From positions 1-64,000 of the forward strand of contig DAHXNF010000032.1 of NCBI GenBank assembly GCA_027366585.1: a stretch of DNA of 64,000 bases, in the 5' to 3' direction. Positions 35,119 to 44,389 of this stretch are shown piece by piece; the first letter of the stretch is position 1, and every line of letters begins with the position of its first letter. The DNA comes from Thermoplasmatales archaeon (GTDB lineage: Archaea; Thermoplasmatota; Thermoplasmata; Thermoplasmatales; Thermoplasmataceae). The notes below the pieces were generated by a model. The model was not told the DNA's origin. It worked only from the letters and a program-made list of their open reading frames with translations, and ran no database searches. The translations under genes and the position numbers were made by a program.

Positions 35119-35505
35119 TTGCGATATCATTCCTGGATACGGAGTGAATGTAAAATCAATATGTGCCCACGCAGTAATCCGCTAGGTTTGCGTAGGATTG
35201 CGTTCATCGAAATCCGGAGGTTAGTTCCCTCCTCCAGGATCTGTTCGAAATGCGGTTGGTACAAATATGTTCAAAGATTTCAAACAGGGTATTCCGCTGC
35301 AGTCTCTGCGGTTTCGAAGTCGAGCGATTTCCAAATGCGGCGATAAACATTCTAAACATTGGTTTGTCAAATATAGTTAAGGGCATATCCGAATTCGCGC
35401 AAGTGGAGATCGCAGCACCGGCATAACTCTTCAGTTGGGGAGGAATACGGGAAGTCGGTCACTGAAGCAGGAACCTCCAGTCCCTTAAGATGGAAAGGAT
35501 GTTAG
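35119..35505 (+). pseudogene. decayed tnpB copy with preserved right end
   Basis: A 5'-truncated and frameshifted tnpB. The frame from about 35190 reads IAFIEIR, then PSSRICSKCGWYK, matching the zinc-ribbon region of the intact TnpB. After a frameshift near 35278 the match resumes with CSLCGFEVERFPNAAINI and goes on to the end. The catalytic aspartates are lost (DRD has become ERF). The last 49 bases (35457-35505) match the right end of the intact element without gaps. The 5' two thirds are absent; similarity before 35190 is not evident. Confidence 0.85.
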
Positions 35506-35717
35506 TGGAGAAGAGATATTCATCAGTGAGTGATAACTTCCCCGGATGAGACATGAATTATGAGGATTGAAAGCTTTGACATTTTAAGTCTCTTTTAGCA
35601 ACCTTATGCCAGGAATCGACAGGAGCAGGTAGACAAGCCATGGAGTGCATATTAAAAATAGAATTAATGTAAACAGGTGTCTGGGTAAGATTATTAACAA
35701 AGATTCATATCTGGATT
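35506..35717 (+). other. spacer between tnpB relic and SRP RNA
   Basis: No gene is firmly supported. On the minus strand a hydrophobic 38-codon frame runs from TTG 35700 to 35584 (it contains LFLICTPWLVYLLLS). It resembles the end of a membrane protein, but it lacks a promoter or ribosome site and overlaps the presumed promoter of SRP RNA. The AT-rich string TTATTAACAAAG at about 35691-35702 is the likely TATA region of the SRP RNA gene. Confidence 0.4.
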
Positions 35718-36022
35718 AGCCGGACTAGGCCGGGAGGCTAGGCGCCTTCTGTCACCCGAAGTCTATATGCGGGGGCGACGGCTTCGGAAGGTCAACCTGA
35801 CTTCTGCCAGGCCCTGTGGAACTGATGACACTCTGTTCCTCTGGACTTCAGGTCTATGATCATGATTTCAAAGGAATTCATGGTTATAGTCTGTCTTGAA
35901 AATCCGCCAGGACCGGAAGGGAGCAACGGTATCCAGAACTGTGGGTGCTGGAGGGGTGCGGATTGGAAGAGAAGCAGGGGGAACCTGTCAGGACATCCGG
36001 CCCGACTGAAGCCTGTCCGGCT
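35718..36022 (+). ncRNA. ffs: signal recognition particle (7S) RNA
   Basis: About 305 nucleotides, the usual archaeal size. The ends pair: AGCCGGAC at 35718-35725 with GTCCGGCT at 36015-36022. The 5' part has the Alu-domain-like GGCCGGGAGGCTAGGCGCC. The SRP54-binding domain is unmistakable: CCGGAAGGGAGCAACGG near 35913-35929 with the GGAAG and AGCA internal-loop bases. A run of T (TTAATTTTATT) follows as terminator. The RNA scaffolds SRP54 and SRP19 to target nascent membrane and secreted proteins. No protein should be annotated within it. Confidence 0.95.
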
Positions 36023-36211
36023 TAATTTTATTCATTCTCAGTTTCATCTGAAAGCCTGTTTAGCCAAGGTCAATATTATTACAATAGTTGTGGGATTTTC
36101 TCAAATACAAACTATTCGTGCACTGGTGATTTGTGACATTATAGATCTGCATAAAAAAAACTTGAACACGAAGTGCGATGCTTTATTATGCTAGGTTGCC
36201 TTTAGATATCA

Positions 36212-36784
36212 ATGGACGAAGACGCTGCAAAATTTCACCTGTTGTCGGAAACCAGATACAAATATCAGGACGCAGACAAGGTAGTATCTGGTATTGGAAA
36301 TCTTGAAGGACACATTCTCGAAGTTGGTTGCGGCCCAGGTTTCTTTACTATTCCCCTTGCTAAAGCAATAGTTGGCAAGGGAACTTTAGATGCAATTGAT
36401 ACAAGCCCTGAAATGATAAAAATACTAAAGGAGAGGCTTTCGACAGTTGATCTGCCAGTTTCAAGGGTTGTAAGAACAATAGTTGGTGATGCTGAGAGGA
36501 TATATTACCCGGAGAGATCCTTCGATCTGATCTTTCTTGCCAACACCTTTCATGATCTGAAGGATCCAAAAGGATTCCTGGTACGCATGAACCGAATCAT
36601 GAGACCTGGCGGATTTGCTGTTAATATCGACTGGTCAGCTGCCGAGTCGGAATTTGGGCCTCCTGCGCAGATAAGGATTTCAGAGGAAAAGAGCAAGAAG
36701 ATGTTTGAGGATGCCCACTTTGTTTTTGTTGAGAACCTTTATGGCGGGGACTTTCACTATGGGCAAAAATTCACTCGCCCATAA
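36212..36784 (+). CDS. class I SAM-dependent methyltransferase (UbiE/Methyltransf_11 type)
   Basis: A 190-residue methyltransferase. Motif I is ILEVGCGPGFFTIPLAK (about 34-50), motif II has DAIDTSPEMIKILKERL, and the post-motif segment FDLIFLANTFHDLKDPKGFL resembles UbiE-like small-molecule methyltransferases. The substrate is unknown. The start is ATG at 36212. It ends exactly where the convergent acetyltransferase gene ends (TAATTA, two abutting stops). Confidence 0.87.
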   Translation: MDEDAAKFHLLSETRYKYQDADKVVSGIGNLEGHILEVGCGPGFFTIPLAKAIVGKGTLDAIDTSPEMIKILKERLSTVDLPVSRVVRTIVGDAERIYYPERSFDLIFLANTFHDLKDPKGFLVRMNRIMRPGGFAVNIDWSAAESEFGPPAQIRISEEKSKKMFEDAHFVFVENLYGGDFHYGQKFTRP

Positions 36785-37237
36785 TTAATCCAGGAATTTC
36801 TTCATCCTGTAAGCATTCCTTGTCCCATCGATCGGTATCTTGTAATAATTCTGCAGGAATTCCGTGGCCTTGAAGCCATGCTTCTTGTAAAAGTTAATCG
36901 CCTGGGTATTATTTTCCCTGACTTCAAGGACTATGACCTGGTAGCCCTTTCTTAGGAGCTCACTCTCCATCCGGTTAAAAAGTATTGTACCAATTCCAGA
37001 TCTGTGTATCCTGGGATCAATAGCTATGCTCTCGATATCTGCCATTCTATTATCAAGTGGAAGTGCACAGACGTAGCCTAATATTTTATCCTCCTCGATT
37101 GCTAAATAATTAATAGTACCAGGTGCATTGAACATTTTCTTTAACATGCTCACGCTGTATGCACCAATTCCAAACGACCTCTTTTCAAGTTCACAAATTT
37201 GTTCAAGATCTGATGGAAGATACGTTCTTATATTCAC
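36785..37237 (-). CDS. RimI/Ard1-like GNAT N-terminal acetyltransferase
   Basis: A 150-residue GNAT protein. Its layout is typical of archaeal protein N-alpha-acetyltransferases: an N-terminal IRTYLPSDLEQICELEKRSF, the beta4 strand ADIESIAIDPRIHRSGIGTIL with the acetyl-CoA binding R-x-x-G-I/A pattern, then LEVRENNTQAINFYKKHGF. It probably acetylates N-termini of proteins, although small-molecule substrates are possible. The gene abuts the convergent methyltransferase gene and diverges from the riboflavin operon, from which it is 90 bases away. Confidence 0.88.
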   Translation of the reverse strand: MNIRTYLPSDLEQICELEKRSFGIGAYSVSMLKKMFNAPGTINYLAIEEDKILGYVCALPLDNRMADIESIAIDPRIHRSGIGTILFNRMESELLRKGYQVIVLEVRENNTQAINFYKKHGFKATEFLQNYYKIPIDGTRNAYRMKKFLD

Positions 37238-37271
37238 TTCCTTGAATCCTGAATGCTTTAATTAAGATAAT

Positions 37272-37287
37272 TACTAAAAAAGTAGTA
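37272..37287 (+). promoter_or_regulatory. inverted repeat upstream of the riboflavin operon
   Basis: TACTA-6 bases-TAGTA lies about 40 bases before the ribB start and just upstream of a TATA-like TTATACTTAA (about 37301-37310). This is a possible operator or activator site. In some archaea riboflavin genes are controlled by RbkR; its motif for this lineage is not known to me, so the link is speculative. Confidence 0.3.
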
Positions 37288-37994
37288 GGTACCAAAACCA
37301 TTATACTTAATCTAACTATTCGGTATTATGTTAATAAAAGGGCTTGAAGAGCTTCGTTCTGGTAAACCTATCATGGTCTTCGACGATGAAAAGCGTGAAG
37401 GAGAAACTGACCTGATGGTAGCTTCCCAGTTCGTTACTCCAGAATACATAAGGCAGATGCGTCAGGATGGGGGTGGACTGATATGCGTCACAATTCGACA
37501 GAAGGAGGCGGAGAGGATTTCACTTCCTTACATGGACGACTTTCTATCGAGACATGGCGGCATTTCCGGACTATTTACGAACACCGACCTTGGATATGAT
37601 GTTAGCAGTGCCTTTTCTTTCAGTGTTAATCTTCGCAAGAACTACACAGGCATCAGTGACATAGAAAGAGCTGCAACCATAAATGGCATTGCGGAGTATC
37701 TTTCAGAACTTGGAAACCTGAACGGGTCAGCGCAACGCATCTTCGCTGAAAGATTCAGGTCGCCTGGGCATGTCTTCCTCCTCATAGCAAGATCTGGATA
37801 TTTCTCCCAAAGACGTGGTCACACCGAGTTAGGGACTTTCCTCGTTGAGAAGGCAGGGTTGATCCCTTCCATTGCAATGGTTGAGATGCTGTCCAACACA
37901 GGCCGGTCAATGACAAAGGAAGAAGCTATTGAGTATGCGACTGTGCATTCGCTAACATTTATAGAGGGCAGAACAATAATCGACGAGTGGTCGC

Positions 37995-38908
<914 letters not shown>

Positions 38909-38916
38909 GTGATTGA

Positions 38917-39330
38917 ATGAGGATAGGTATTGTAGTATCAGAATACAATTATGACATAACAATGAACATGCTCTTGAGGGCCGAAGAAGAGGCGAAATTT
39001 CTTGGTGCCGAAGTGCACAGGGTAATAAAAGTGCCTGGCACATTTGACATACCGCTTGGTGTCAAGAAGCTGCTGGAAATGAAGGAAATAGACGGAGTTG
39101 TGACATTGGGCGCCGTGATTAAGGGTGAAACCGATCATGACGAGGTCATAATGAATAACGCATCAAGGAAGATAGAAGATCTGTCCATTGAATTCTCCAA
39201 GCCCGTTTCCCTGGGAATATCTGGACCAGGAGAGACCAGATTGCAGGCACAGGCAAGGATCGAGTCGGCGAAGGATGCTGTCCAGTCAGTAGTAAAGATG
39301 ATTAAGAGACTGTCAGAACTGAAAAAATAG
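38917..39330 (+). CDS. ribH: 6,7-dimethyl-8-ribityllumazine synthase
   Basis: A 137-residue subunit of lumazine synthase. The catalytic block [17 protein letters not shown] with its histidine is visible, along with [20 protein letters not shown] for ribityl and phosphate binding. It joins the ribB product with a ribitylaminouracil to feed ribC. AGGTGA just before the ATG is a fair ribosome site. A TATATATC string inside the end of ribC might also give an internal promoter. The upstream pathway genes for the pyrimidine branch are not in this window. Confidence 0.93.
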   Translation: MRIGIVVSEYNYDITMNMLLRAEEEAKFLGAEVHRVIKVPGTFDIPLGVKKLLEMKEIDGVVTLGAVIKGETDHDEVIMNNASRKIEDLSIEFSKPVSLGISGPGETRLQAQARIESAKDAVQSVVKMIKRLSELKK

Positions 39331-39339
39331 ATCCAACTT

Positions 39340-40206
39340 CTATATTTCCTTGAATTTGCCAGAGAACTCGGCAAATGCGTTGTGGGCATGAACGCTCTCT
39401 TCGCTTTCTGATCTCACTAGAATCATGGTTTCCGGATCCAGGAAGGAGAGCGCAGACTTTAGCTTCCGGGCAACTTCACGTACAACATCCTCAACAAACA
39501 TTGGATTTTGGTGCTGCCTCAATATTAGATCGGCGTCATTCTCACCGTCGGTTCCAATAGATGCTGGTTTGCCTACAACTTCTTCTGCAACCTTCAATAG
39601 AGAATCAGCATCCACAAACTTATCCGGAAATTTCTGGACCATGATCAATACATGGTTTCTCTGGTTATGCGTTATCACCGGAAGAGCCTCTATTGCCGCA
39701 GAATATTCCGGGTACTTTTCCCTGAGGATAGCTCTTTCCTTTTCCATGGTGCAGGGACATGCATTTATCCCCTGCACAGAAACTCCAATAAAATCCAGTT
39801 CTTCCTTATTCCTGGACAGCTTGGTTTCACCTATGATTGCAGAATTGCTGAGGGTAATGCCGCCAGCCACTTTTGACTTCACAAAGTAATCTGCCTGCAT
39901 CCTGCACTCGCATTTCATGACATATGGCAACCTGCCAATAACGTCCCTGCAAATCTCGGCAGTGATGTTTTCTATTCCCTCAAATTCACTACCCTTCAGG
40001 ACCACGCTGGAAACTGCCTTGTTTATCTCAGAGAGATCAGCACCTTTTCTGTCCCGCGGAACATCGACAAATACTTCAGCGGATGCAGAAAGAAAGATCT
40101 CCCTGTTTCCTCTTCTTATAGTGACGGGGAATTTCAGGCCTTTCACGCCAACACGGGAAAGGGATAGAAAGGTCTCTGGTTTTCTAGCCTGAACGCTTTG
40201 ACTCAC
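39340..40206 (-). CDS. mptA: GTP cyclohydrolase MptA (type IV, FolE2-like)
   Basis: A 288-residue metal-dependent enzyme that opens GTP to a 7,8-dihydroneopterin cyclic phosphate for archaeal pterin synthesis. The family is recognised by VGVKGLKFPVTI near the N-terminus, the zinc/iron motif GINACPCTMEKERA with its cysteines, and ITHNQRNHVLIMVQ. It starts with GTG overlapping the prefoldin stop by one base and is the last gene of pcc1-pfdB-mptA. It converges on the riboflavin operon, and both pathways depend on GTP-derived heterocycles. Confidence 0.93.
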   Translation of the reverse strand: MSQSVQARKPETFLSLSRVGVKGLKFPVTIRRGNREIFLSASAEVFVDVPRDRKGADLSEINKAVSSVVLKGSEFEGIENITAEICRDVIGRLPYVMKCECRMQADYFVKSKVAGGITLSNSAIIGETKLSRNKEELDFIGVSVQGINACPCTMEKERAILREKYPEYSAAIEALPVITHNQRNHVLIMVQKFPDKFVDADSLLKVAEEVVGKPASIGTDGENDADLILRQHQNPMFVEDVVREVARKLKSALSFLDPETMILVRSESEESVHAHNAFAEFSGKFKEI

Positions 40207-40565
40207 TAGTTACTACCCTTCGATTCCTGGTAGGTTTTCTTAAGTGAAGCTTCCAGTTCCTTGTACTTGTCCTCAAGAGTTTTCTGGTTTTTCTCCAGTG
40301 TCTTTATCCTGACGGAACTGAGTTCCTTCTGTTCCTCCAGTTCATCAACAAGCTTCTTCCTGTCGGAAACCTCGTAAAGTATCGGCCCGATAGCTTTGTA
40401 AACAGGGTTTTCCGCCTTGACTCCTTCAAGCTCCTTTAGTGTCCTTTCAAGCTCCTTTACCCTTACATCAAGCTGGTACTTCTGGTTCATCAGTTGCTCA
40501 ATCTGCAATTCCAGCTGCTGTGCCTGCTTTATTTTGTTCTGAATCATGTTGCTTGGGTTTTCCAT
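40206..40565 (-). CDS. pfdB: prefoldin subunit beta
   Basis: A 119-residue protein predicted as two long coiled-coil helices (about 5-45 and 75-115) flanking the beta hairpin region KAENPVYKAIGPILYEVSDRKKL, which is diagnostic for beta-class prefoldin. With the alpha subunit it forms the jellyfish-shaped hexamer that hands unfolded proteins to the thermosome. It starts directly after the pcc1 stop, so the two are translated together; this order is common in archaea. Confidence 0.94.
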   Translation of the reverse strand: MENPSNMIQNKIKQAQQLELQIEQLMNQKYQLDVRVKELERTLKELEGVKAENPVYKAIGPILYEVSDRKKLVDELEEQKELSSVRIKTLEKNQKTLEDKYKELEASLKKTYQESKGSN

Positions 40566-40805
40566 TTATTCTACCTCCTTCGTTATTCTCTCGACTAGTA
40601 ATAGAAGCCTTGCAAACGAGCTCAGGCTAGCCTTGAGTGGCACTGTATCAGGGGATTGTATATAAAAGTACAAATTTTCAGAATCTTCTTCCAGCCGCTC
40701 ACTTGATCTTCCTGATACATTACCAATTTCTGGCTTGATTGCAGAAATTGAATCTCCATAGGTATCCTTGGGAAGTCGTATCTTTAACGAGAACTTCTGG
40801 GACAT
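40566..40805 (-). CDS. pcc1: KEOPS complex subunit Pcc1
   Basis: A 79-residue protein of the Pcc1 family, recognised from its small alpha/beta layout, the LYFYIQSPDTVPLKASLSSFARLLLLVERI C-terminal half, and the position directly before prefoldin beta, which is conserved in archaea. Pcc1 dimerises the KEOPS complex that makes the t6A37 modification of tRNAs reading ANN codons. It starts with ATG and leads the three-gene operon with pfdB and mptA. Confidence 0.85.
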   Translation of the reverse strand: MSQKFSLKIRLPKDTYGDSISAIKPEIGNVSGRSSERLEEDSENLYFYIQSPDTVPLKASLSSFARLLLLVERITKEVE

Positions 40806-41061
40806 ACTCAGCTATGCATAGTGCGGATAAAACCTTATTCATATATTCAAATCTGGAGATTACAAACTTTCTGTGATGTTTGTACCATCCAGGTTTGAAG
40901 AAGCTTTTTTTCATCGCTGTTCTATTGATGGATGGATAAGATAAGGTGGAAATATTAATAGCAAATTTCCAATCGAAGATGTAGTTAAGCTACTTTAACC
41001 CGCAATGGACTTGTCAACATGCTTCGGGAAAACTTAAATTGATTTCATCTTATACTGTGCC

Positions 41062-41136
41062 GGGCTCGTGGCCTAGTTTGGATAAGGCACCGTCCTTCTA
41101 AGTCGGTGATCGAGGGTCCAAATCCCTCCGAGCCCG
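41062..41136 (+). tRNA. tRNA-Arg (anticodon UCU) with two unusual positions
   Basis: The acceptor stem GGGCTCG pairs with CGAGCCC and has a G discriminator; the D stem is GCCT/AGGC. The anticodon arm CCGTC-CTTCTAA-GTCGG gives anticodon TCT, reading AGA/AGG. Two departures are visible: a T-T mismatch inside the anticodon stem (positions 30-40) and TCCAAAT instead of TTCAAAT in the T loop, so the normally invariant T55 is C. It has no encoded CCA. It may be functional, degenerate, or contain sequence errors. Confidence 0.88.
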
Positions 41137-41472
41137 TTCTATTTATGGTAATTGAAGCATATTCACATATCCCTTTTTCCGCGTTTGTTTATATACTACA
41201 TAGCTTCACGATTTTTGTGAATTTATAAAGGGTACTTCACTTGGAACATTTCCTTCATGATCATAATATAGGATTCCAGAGTTATACAAAGTTCAGGATA
41301 CTATCCGTAATCTCTATTCCAGTGCACGTTCTGCACAATCCCGCCAGTTATTTCTCTGATCCTATTGCTGTTACATATTGGACATTTCCAGGAGTCCGCT
41401 TTATTTCTCACGAAGGCATCACTGTCGTATTATCAAAACTACCTGACCCGAATCTGGAATGCACATCTGTGT
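41137..41472 (+). other. intergenic stretch downstream of tRNA-Arg
   Basis: No gene is supported. A plus-strand frame at 41241-41507 begins with TTG, has no ribosome site and would overlap the small minus-strand gene. TTTATATACT (41189-41198) and AATTTATAAAGG (41219-41230) are TATA-like but have no clear target on the plus strand. Confidence 0.4.
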
Positions 41473-41634
41473 TTAGTACATATTCAGATTCTCAGGGATA
41501 CCATTAACTGACTTCAGAAAATTGGATGCACCTTGTCCTATCATGTATAAGAATAAGAAAACTACACCATCAAGAATGACCACATAGGTCAGAAACAATG
41601 TACTGGACGCTCCTTTCTGAAGGTTCACAAACAC
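41473..41634 (-). CDS. candidate 53-residue single-helix membrane protein, third gene of the ABC-2 operon
   Basis: GTG 41634 (or GTG 41628) to TAA 41473-41475. The peptide has a short polar start (VNLQKGASS), one strong membrane helix (LFLTYVVILDGVVFLFLYMI) and a polar end (FLKSVNGIPENLNMY). The composition and codon use look like a real gene rather than a chance frame. It follows the ABC permease by 60 bases on the same strand and may be a small accessory subunit of that exporter. No homologue is known to me. Confidence 0.4.
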   Translation of the reverse strand: MFVNLQKGASSTLFLTYVVILDGVVFLFLYMIGQGASNFLKSVNGIPENLNMY

Positions 41635-41694
41635 TTCTTAAGTGTTGCGTCACATGACATAAGCTCAAAACCACGGTCATAAGAAAATGCTATT

Positions 41695-43236
41695 TCAGGC
41701 ATCTATTCGTCTCCATCTTATCCCTGCCAGGATTAACGGGATCACACACCATAACAGCATGAATAACATAAGAAAGGGAACTTTATTGAATGGGAACCCA
41801 ATGTAAAAGCCAAGCGCTCCTGGTTCGCGATTGTGGAGACTTACAATTACGGACGCTAACTGAAATGGTGCTATATTCTCAATTGCTGACTGCACGTAGT
41901 TGGTAGGATAGACACCCAGGGTTCCAAGAACGTATACAATTCCCTGGACAAGTGGTAAATAGGCGTAATAGAGGAAAAACAACCATCCGGCAGGTGCGAC
42001 AATAACAGATATCATCCCTTTCCAGAGAGAACTGAATAGGAAAGTGAATGATGCAAAAATTCCACCTATAAGCAAAGTGCTGGCGAATATAACCGCTGAA
42101 GCATAAATGCTGAGATAGATACCCAAGAAATAACCGATGAGCAAATCAAACACCAGGATGTCAATCGCTGATGAAATTGCCAGAATCGAAATGACGCTGA
42201 GGTACCTTGCAGCTATTGTGTCAAGTCTCGTAAGAGGTTTTGACAGAAGGAGCTCCAAAGAGCGGCTGGATCGGGGATATCCAAATACCGTGATGGAAAG
42301 AAGAACACCGAAAAGTGCAACGAAAAGAGCATCAATTCCAAGAAACAGGGAATATGCCTTTGGCTCAATGTAACTCTGTGTTATTTTCAACAGCAGGACG
42401 GAAGTTCCATCGGATCCAGATCGGCTTGAGACATAACTCCATTTGCCTCCGTTGTCGTATTGCAAACCACCTGAAATATAAATCAGATTCGCAGGAATAC
42501 TTGCATAGTTTACGTATATGATCTTGAACTCAAATCCACCAAGACTTCCCAAGTTGATGGACCCATTGTAATCGCTTGGAGTCGCATCTGATTCAATCGA
42601 CGTACTGCTATTCGGGTCTCCTGTTACAACGGAATATTGAATCGAGGAAACTGGGCTATAATTTACCCTGTAATCCATGTAGGGGGCAGACCCACCCTGC
42701 GGACTTACGTAGAAAATGACGAAACCCGCCTCGTTTAAATGGCCACGGTCAAATATTGTAAGATCGCTCACAAAAGGTGTCCGCACACTATGTGGAGTCA
42801 CGGTATACCCACCGCTCGGTTGATAACCTTGTTGACCGAATACATAAAGGCCTGCTAACCAACTCTGGTTACTTGTAAGGTTCAAAACTGCGAGGCCATC
42901 ACTGGCAATTGTGCCGGTTACCGACAGTGTTTTCTCTGTAGTTGTGTTTGTAAGAACCATCTTCACATTTTCTGCGGCCCGGGGAGTTCCATTGGAATCG
43001 TATGAATACACGACAAAAGAGTACGTACCATTACTGTAAAAGTCGTAGAAGCCAACATTCGGACCCACTGGAATAGTTGGGCCTGCAGTGCTCGCATGAC
43101 CCAGGATAAATGAGCCCGTGAGTACTGTGAATACGATGAAAACTGCAAGTACTCCTTTATTAGTACATGTGTAGAACAGTGCTCTTAAGATGTTATTTCT
43201 TGTGTATTTGCCAGAAGAAGTTCCCTTCGAAACCAT
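41695..43236 (-). CDS. ABC-2-type permease with a large extracytoplasmic domain
   Basis: A 513-residue membrane protein. One N-terminal helix (VLAVFIVFTVLTGSFIL, about 32-48) leads into an exported domain of some 235 residues with a Gly/Ser/Tyr-rich beta pattern, followed by about six helices (290-505). The block RSLELLLSKPLTRLDTIAARYL between helices is typical of NosY/ABC-2 permeases. The start lies 44 bases inside the ATPase gene, so the two are coupled. The substrate is unknown; the external domain suggests a role in handling a surface polymer, peptide or protein. Confidence 0.82.
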   Translation of the reverse strand: MVSKGTSSGKYTRNNILRALFYTCTNKGVLAVFIVFTVLTGSFILGHASTAGPTIPVGPNVGFYDFYSNGTYSFVVYSYDSNGTPRAAENVKMVLTNTTTEKTLSVTGTIASDGLAVLNLTSNQSWLAGLYVFGQQGYQPSGGYTVTPHSVRTPFVSDLTIFDRGHLNEAGFVIFYVSPQGGSAPYMDYRVNYSPVSSIQYSVVTGDPNSSTSIESDATPSDYNGSINLGSLGGFEFKIIYVNYASIPANLIYISGGLQYDNGGKWSYVSSRSGSDGTSVLLLKITQSYIEPKAYSLFLGIDALFVALFGVLLSITVFGYPRSSRSLELLLSKPLTRLDTIAARYLSVISILAISSAIDILVFDLLIGYFLGIYLSIYASAVIFASTLLIGGIFASFTFLFSSLWKGMISVIVAPAGWLFFLYYAYLPLVQGIVYVLGTLGVYPTNYVQSAIENIAPFQLASVIVSLHNREPGALGFYIGFPFNKVPFLMLFMLLWCVIPLILAGIRWRRIDA

Positions 43237-44101
43237 TTTTATACTCCCTGATGTTCAATACTTCCAGTCCCTTGCTTGACAGTCTCCCGGAAATCTCAGG
43301 TAGAATGTTACCCTTGCCTGAATCTATCCTAAGGAGAGTTATACTTTCATCTTCAACAACCGATCCGAACTCCTGCAGCGTTTGGACAAGCAGGACCCGA
43401 TCTCCTCTGCACTCAACCTCTATGTAAGTCGATCTCAGAAGATCTTCAACGGGACTGACGTCTAAAATATGTCCATGATGGATAACTGCGATTCGGTCCA
43501 CAATGCCCTCAAACTCGCTGAGAACATGAGAGGAAAGGAGAATTGATTTCCCTTCGCTTTTAAGTCTTAATATAGACTTCTCGAGAAATCTGATCCCTTC
43601 TGGATCTAGTCCGTCAAAGGTTTCATCGAGCAGAAAATTCTTTGGATCCTGGAAGAGAGCAAACGCAAGCATGAGTCTTTTTCTCATTCCATTGGAGAAG
43701 GTCTGTATCCGTTGATCCAATTGTTTCTCGAGTCCCACTTCAGACATCACTGCATTCATTTTGTCCTTCCTGCTTTCCCTGCTAAAGCCAAAATATGAAC
43801 CAAACTCACGAAAGAGGTTACGGGGTTTTTGCATCAGGTCAAAAATTGGCGATTCTGGAACCCATGCAATCTCCATCGCAGCGGCTCTCTTCTTTTTCAC
43901 AATGTCCAGGCCGTCTACCAGAACTGTCCCAGATGTGGGAAACATTACGCCAGAGCATATCTTGATTGCAGTGGTTTTCCCCGCGCCGTTCAGTCCTGCC
44001 AACCCTAATACTTCCCCGTTTTTGATCTTTAAGGATACATCCTCTATTGCCATTACTGAATTATGCTCGTAACTCTTTGAAAGATTCAACAGTTCTATCA
44101 T
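43193..44101 (-). CDS. ABC transporter ATPase (ABC-2 exporter type)
   Basis: A 302-residue ATPase. Walker A is GLNGAGKTTAI, the signature is FSNGMRKRLML, Walker B is NFLLDETFDGLD and the switch histidine is in LLSSHVLSEFEG. It belongs to the CcmA/NatA-like class with a C-terminal domain of about 80 residues. The Walker B aspartate is followed by the catalytic glutamate as expected, so the enzyme should be active. It is the first gene of an operon with the permease and possibly the small membrane gene. Confidence 0.9.
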   Translation of the reverse strand: MIELLNLSKSYEHNSVMAIEDVSLKIKNGEVLGLAGLNGAGKTTAIKICSGVMFPTSGTVLVDGLDIVKKKRAAAMEIAWVPESPIFDLMQKPRNLFREFGSYFGFSRESRKDKMNAVMSEVGLEKQLDQRIQTFSNGMRKRLMLAFALFQDPKNFLLDETFDGLDPEGIRFLEKSILRLKSEGKSILLSSHVLSEFEGIVDRIAVIHHGHILDVSPVEDLLRSTYIEVECRGDRVLLVQTLQEFGSVVEDESITLLRIDSGKGNILPEISGRLSSKGLEVLNIREYKNGFEGNFFWQIHKK

Positions 44102-44389
44102 TGATAACCATTCTTGAGGTTACGATACCACAGCATAACATTGCGGTCCGCTTTCAACTCTGTGTATTTTCCCTTGAATATCATACATGAACAACGATTG
44201 GAAGTTTATATGTGTATCCTCTTCCTTGCCATTATAGATATTACCCTCCGAGCCCGCCACTTTCAACACTTTGCGGGGCGTTCACAGATATAGAACAGAA
44301 TGCATCTTGTCCACTCATTTCAAAGTTAAATCAGATTAAAGATCAAAGTATTGTTTTTATGCGAGCATTTTCTATTGGAGGGAGAACGA

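Noticed and set aside
35584-35700. 38-codon hydrophobic frame on the minus strand
   Set aside because: It looks like a membrane helix, but it overlaps the promoter region of SRP RNA and has only a TTG start without supporting signals.
35856-36194. 112-codon open frame on the plus strand
   Set aside because: It overlaps the SRP RNA, including the invariant SRP54-binding loop, and the translated sequence has no protein-like pattern.
41241-41507. 88-codon plus-strand frame starting with TTG
   Set aside because: There is no ribosome site and no convincing fold pattern, and it overlaps a better small membrane-protein frame on the minus strand.
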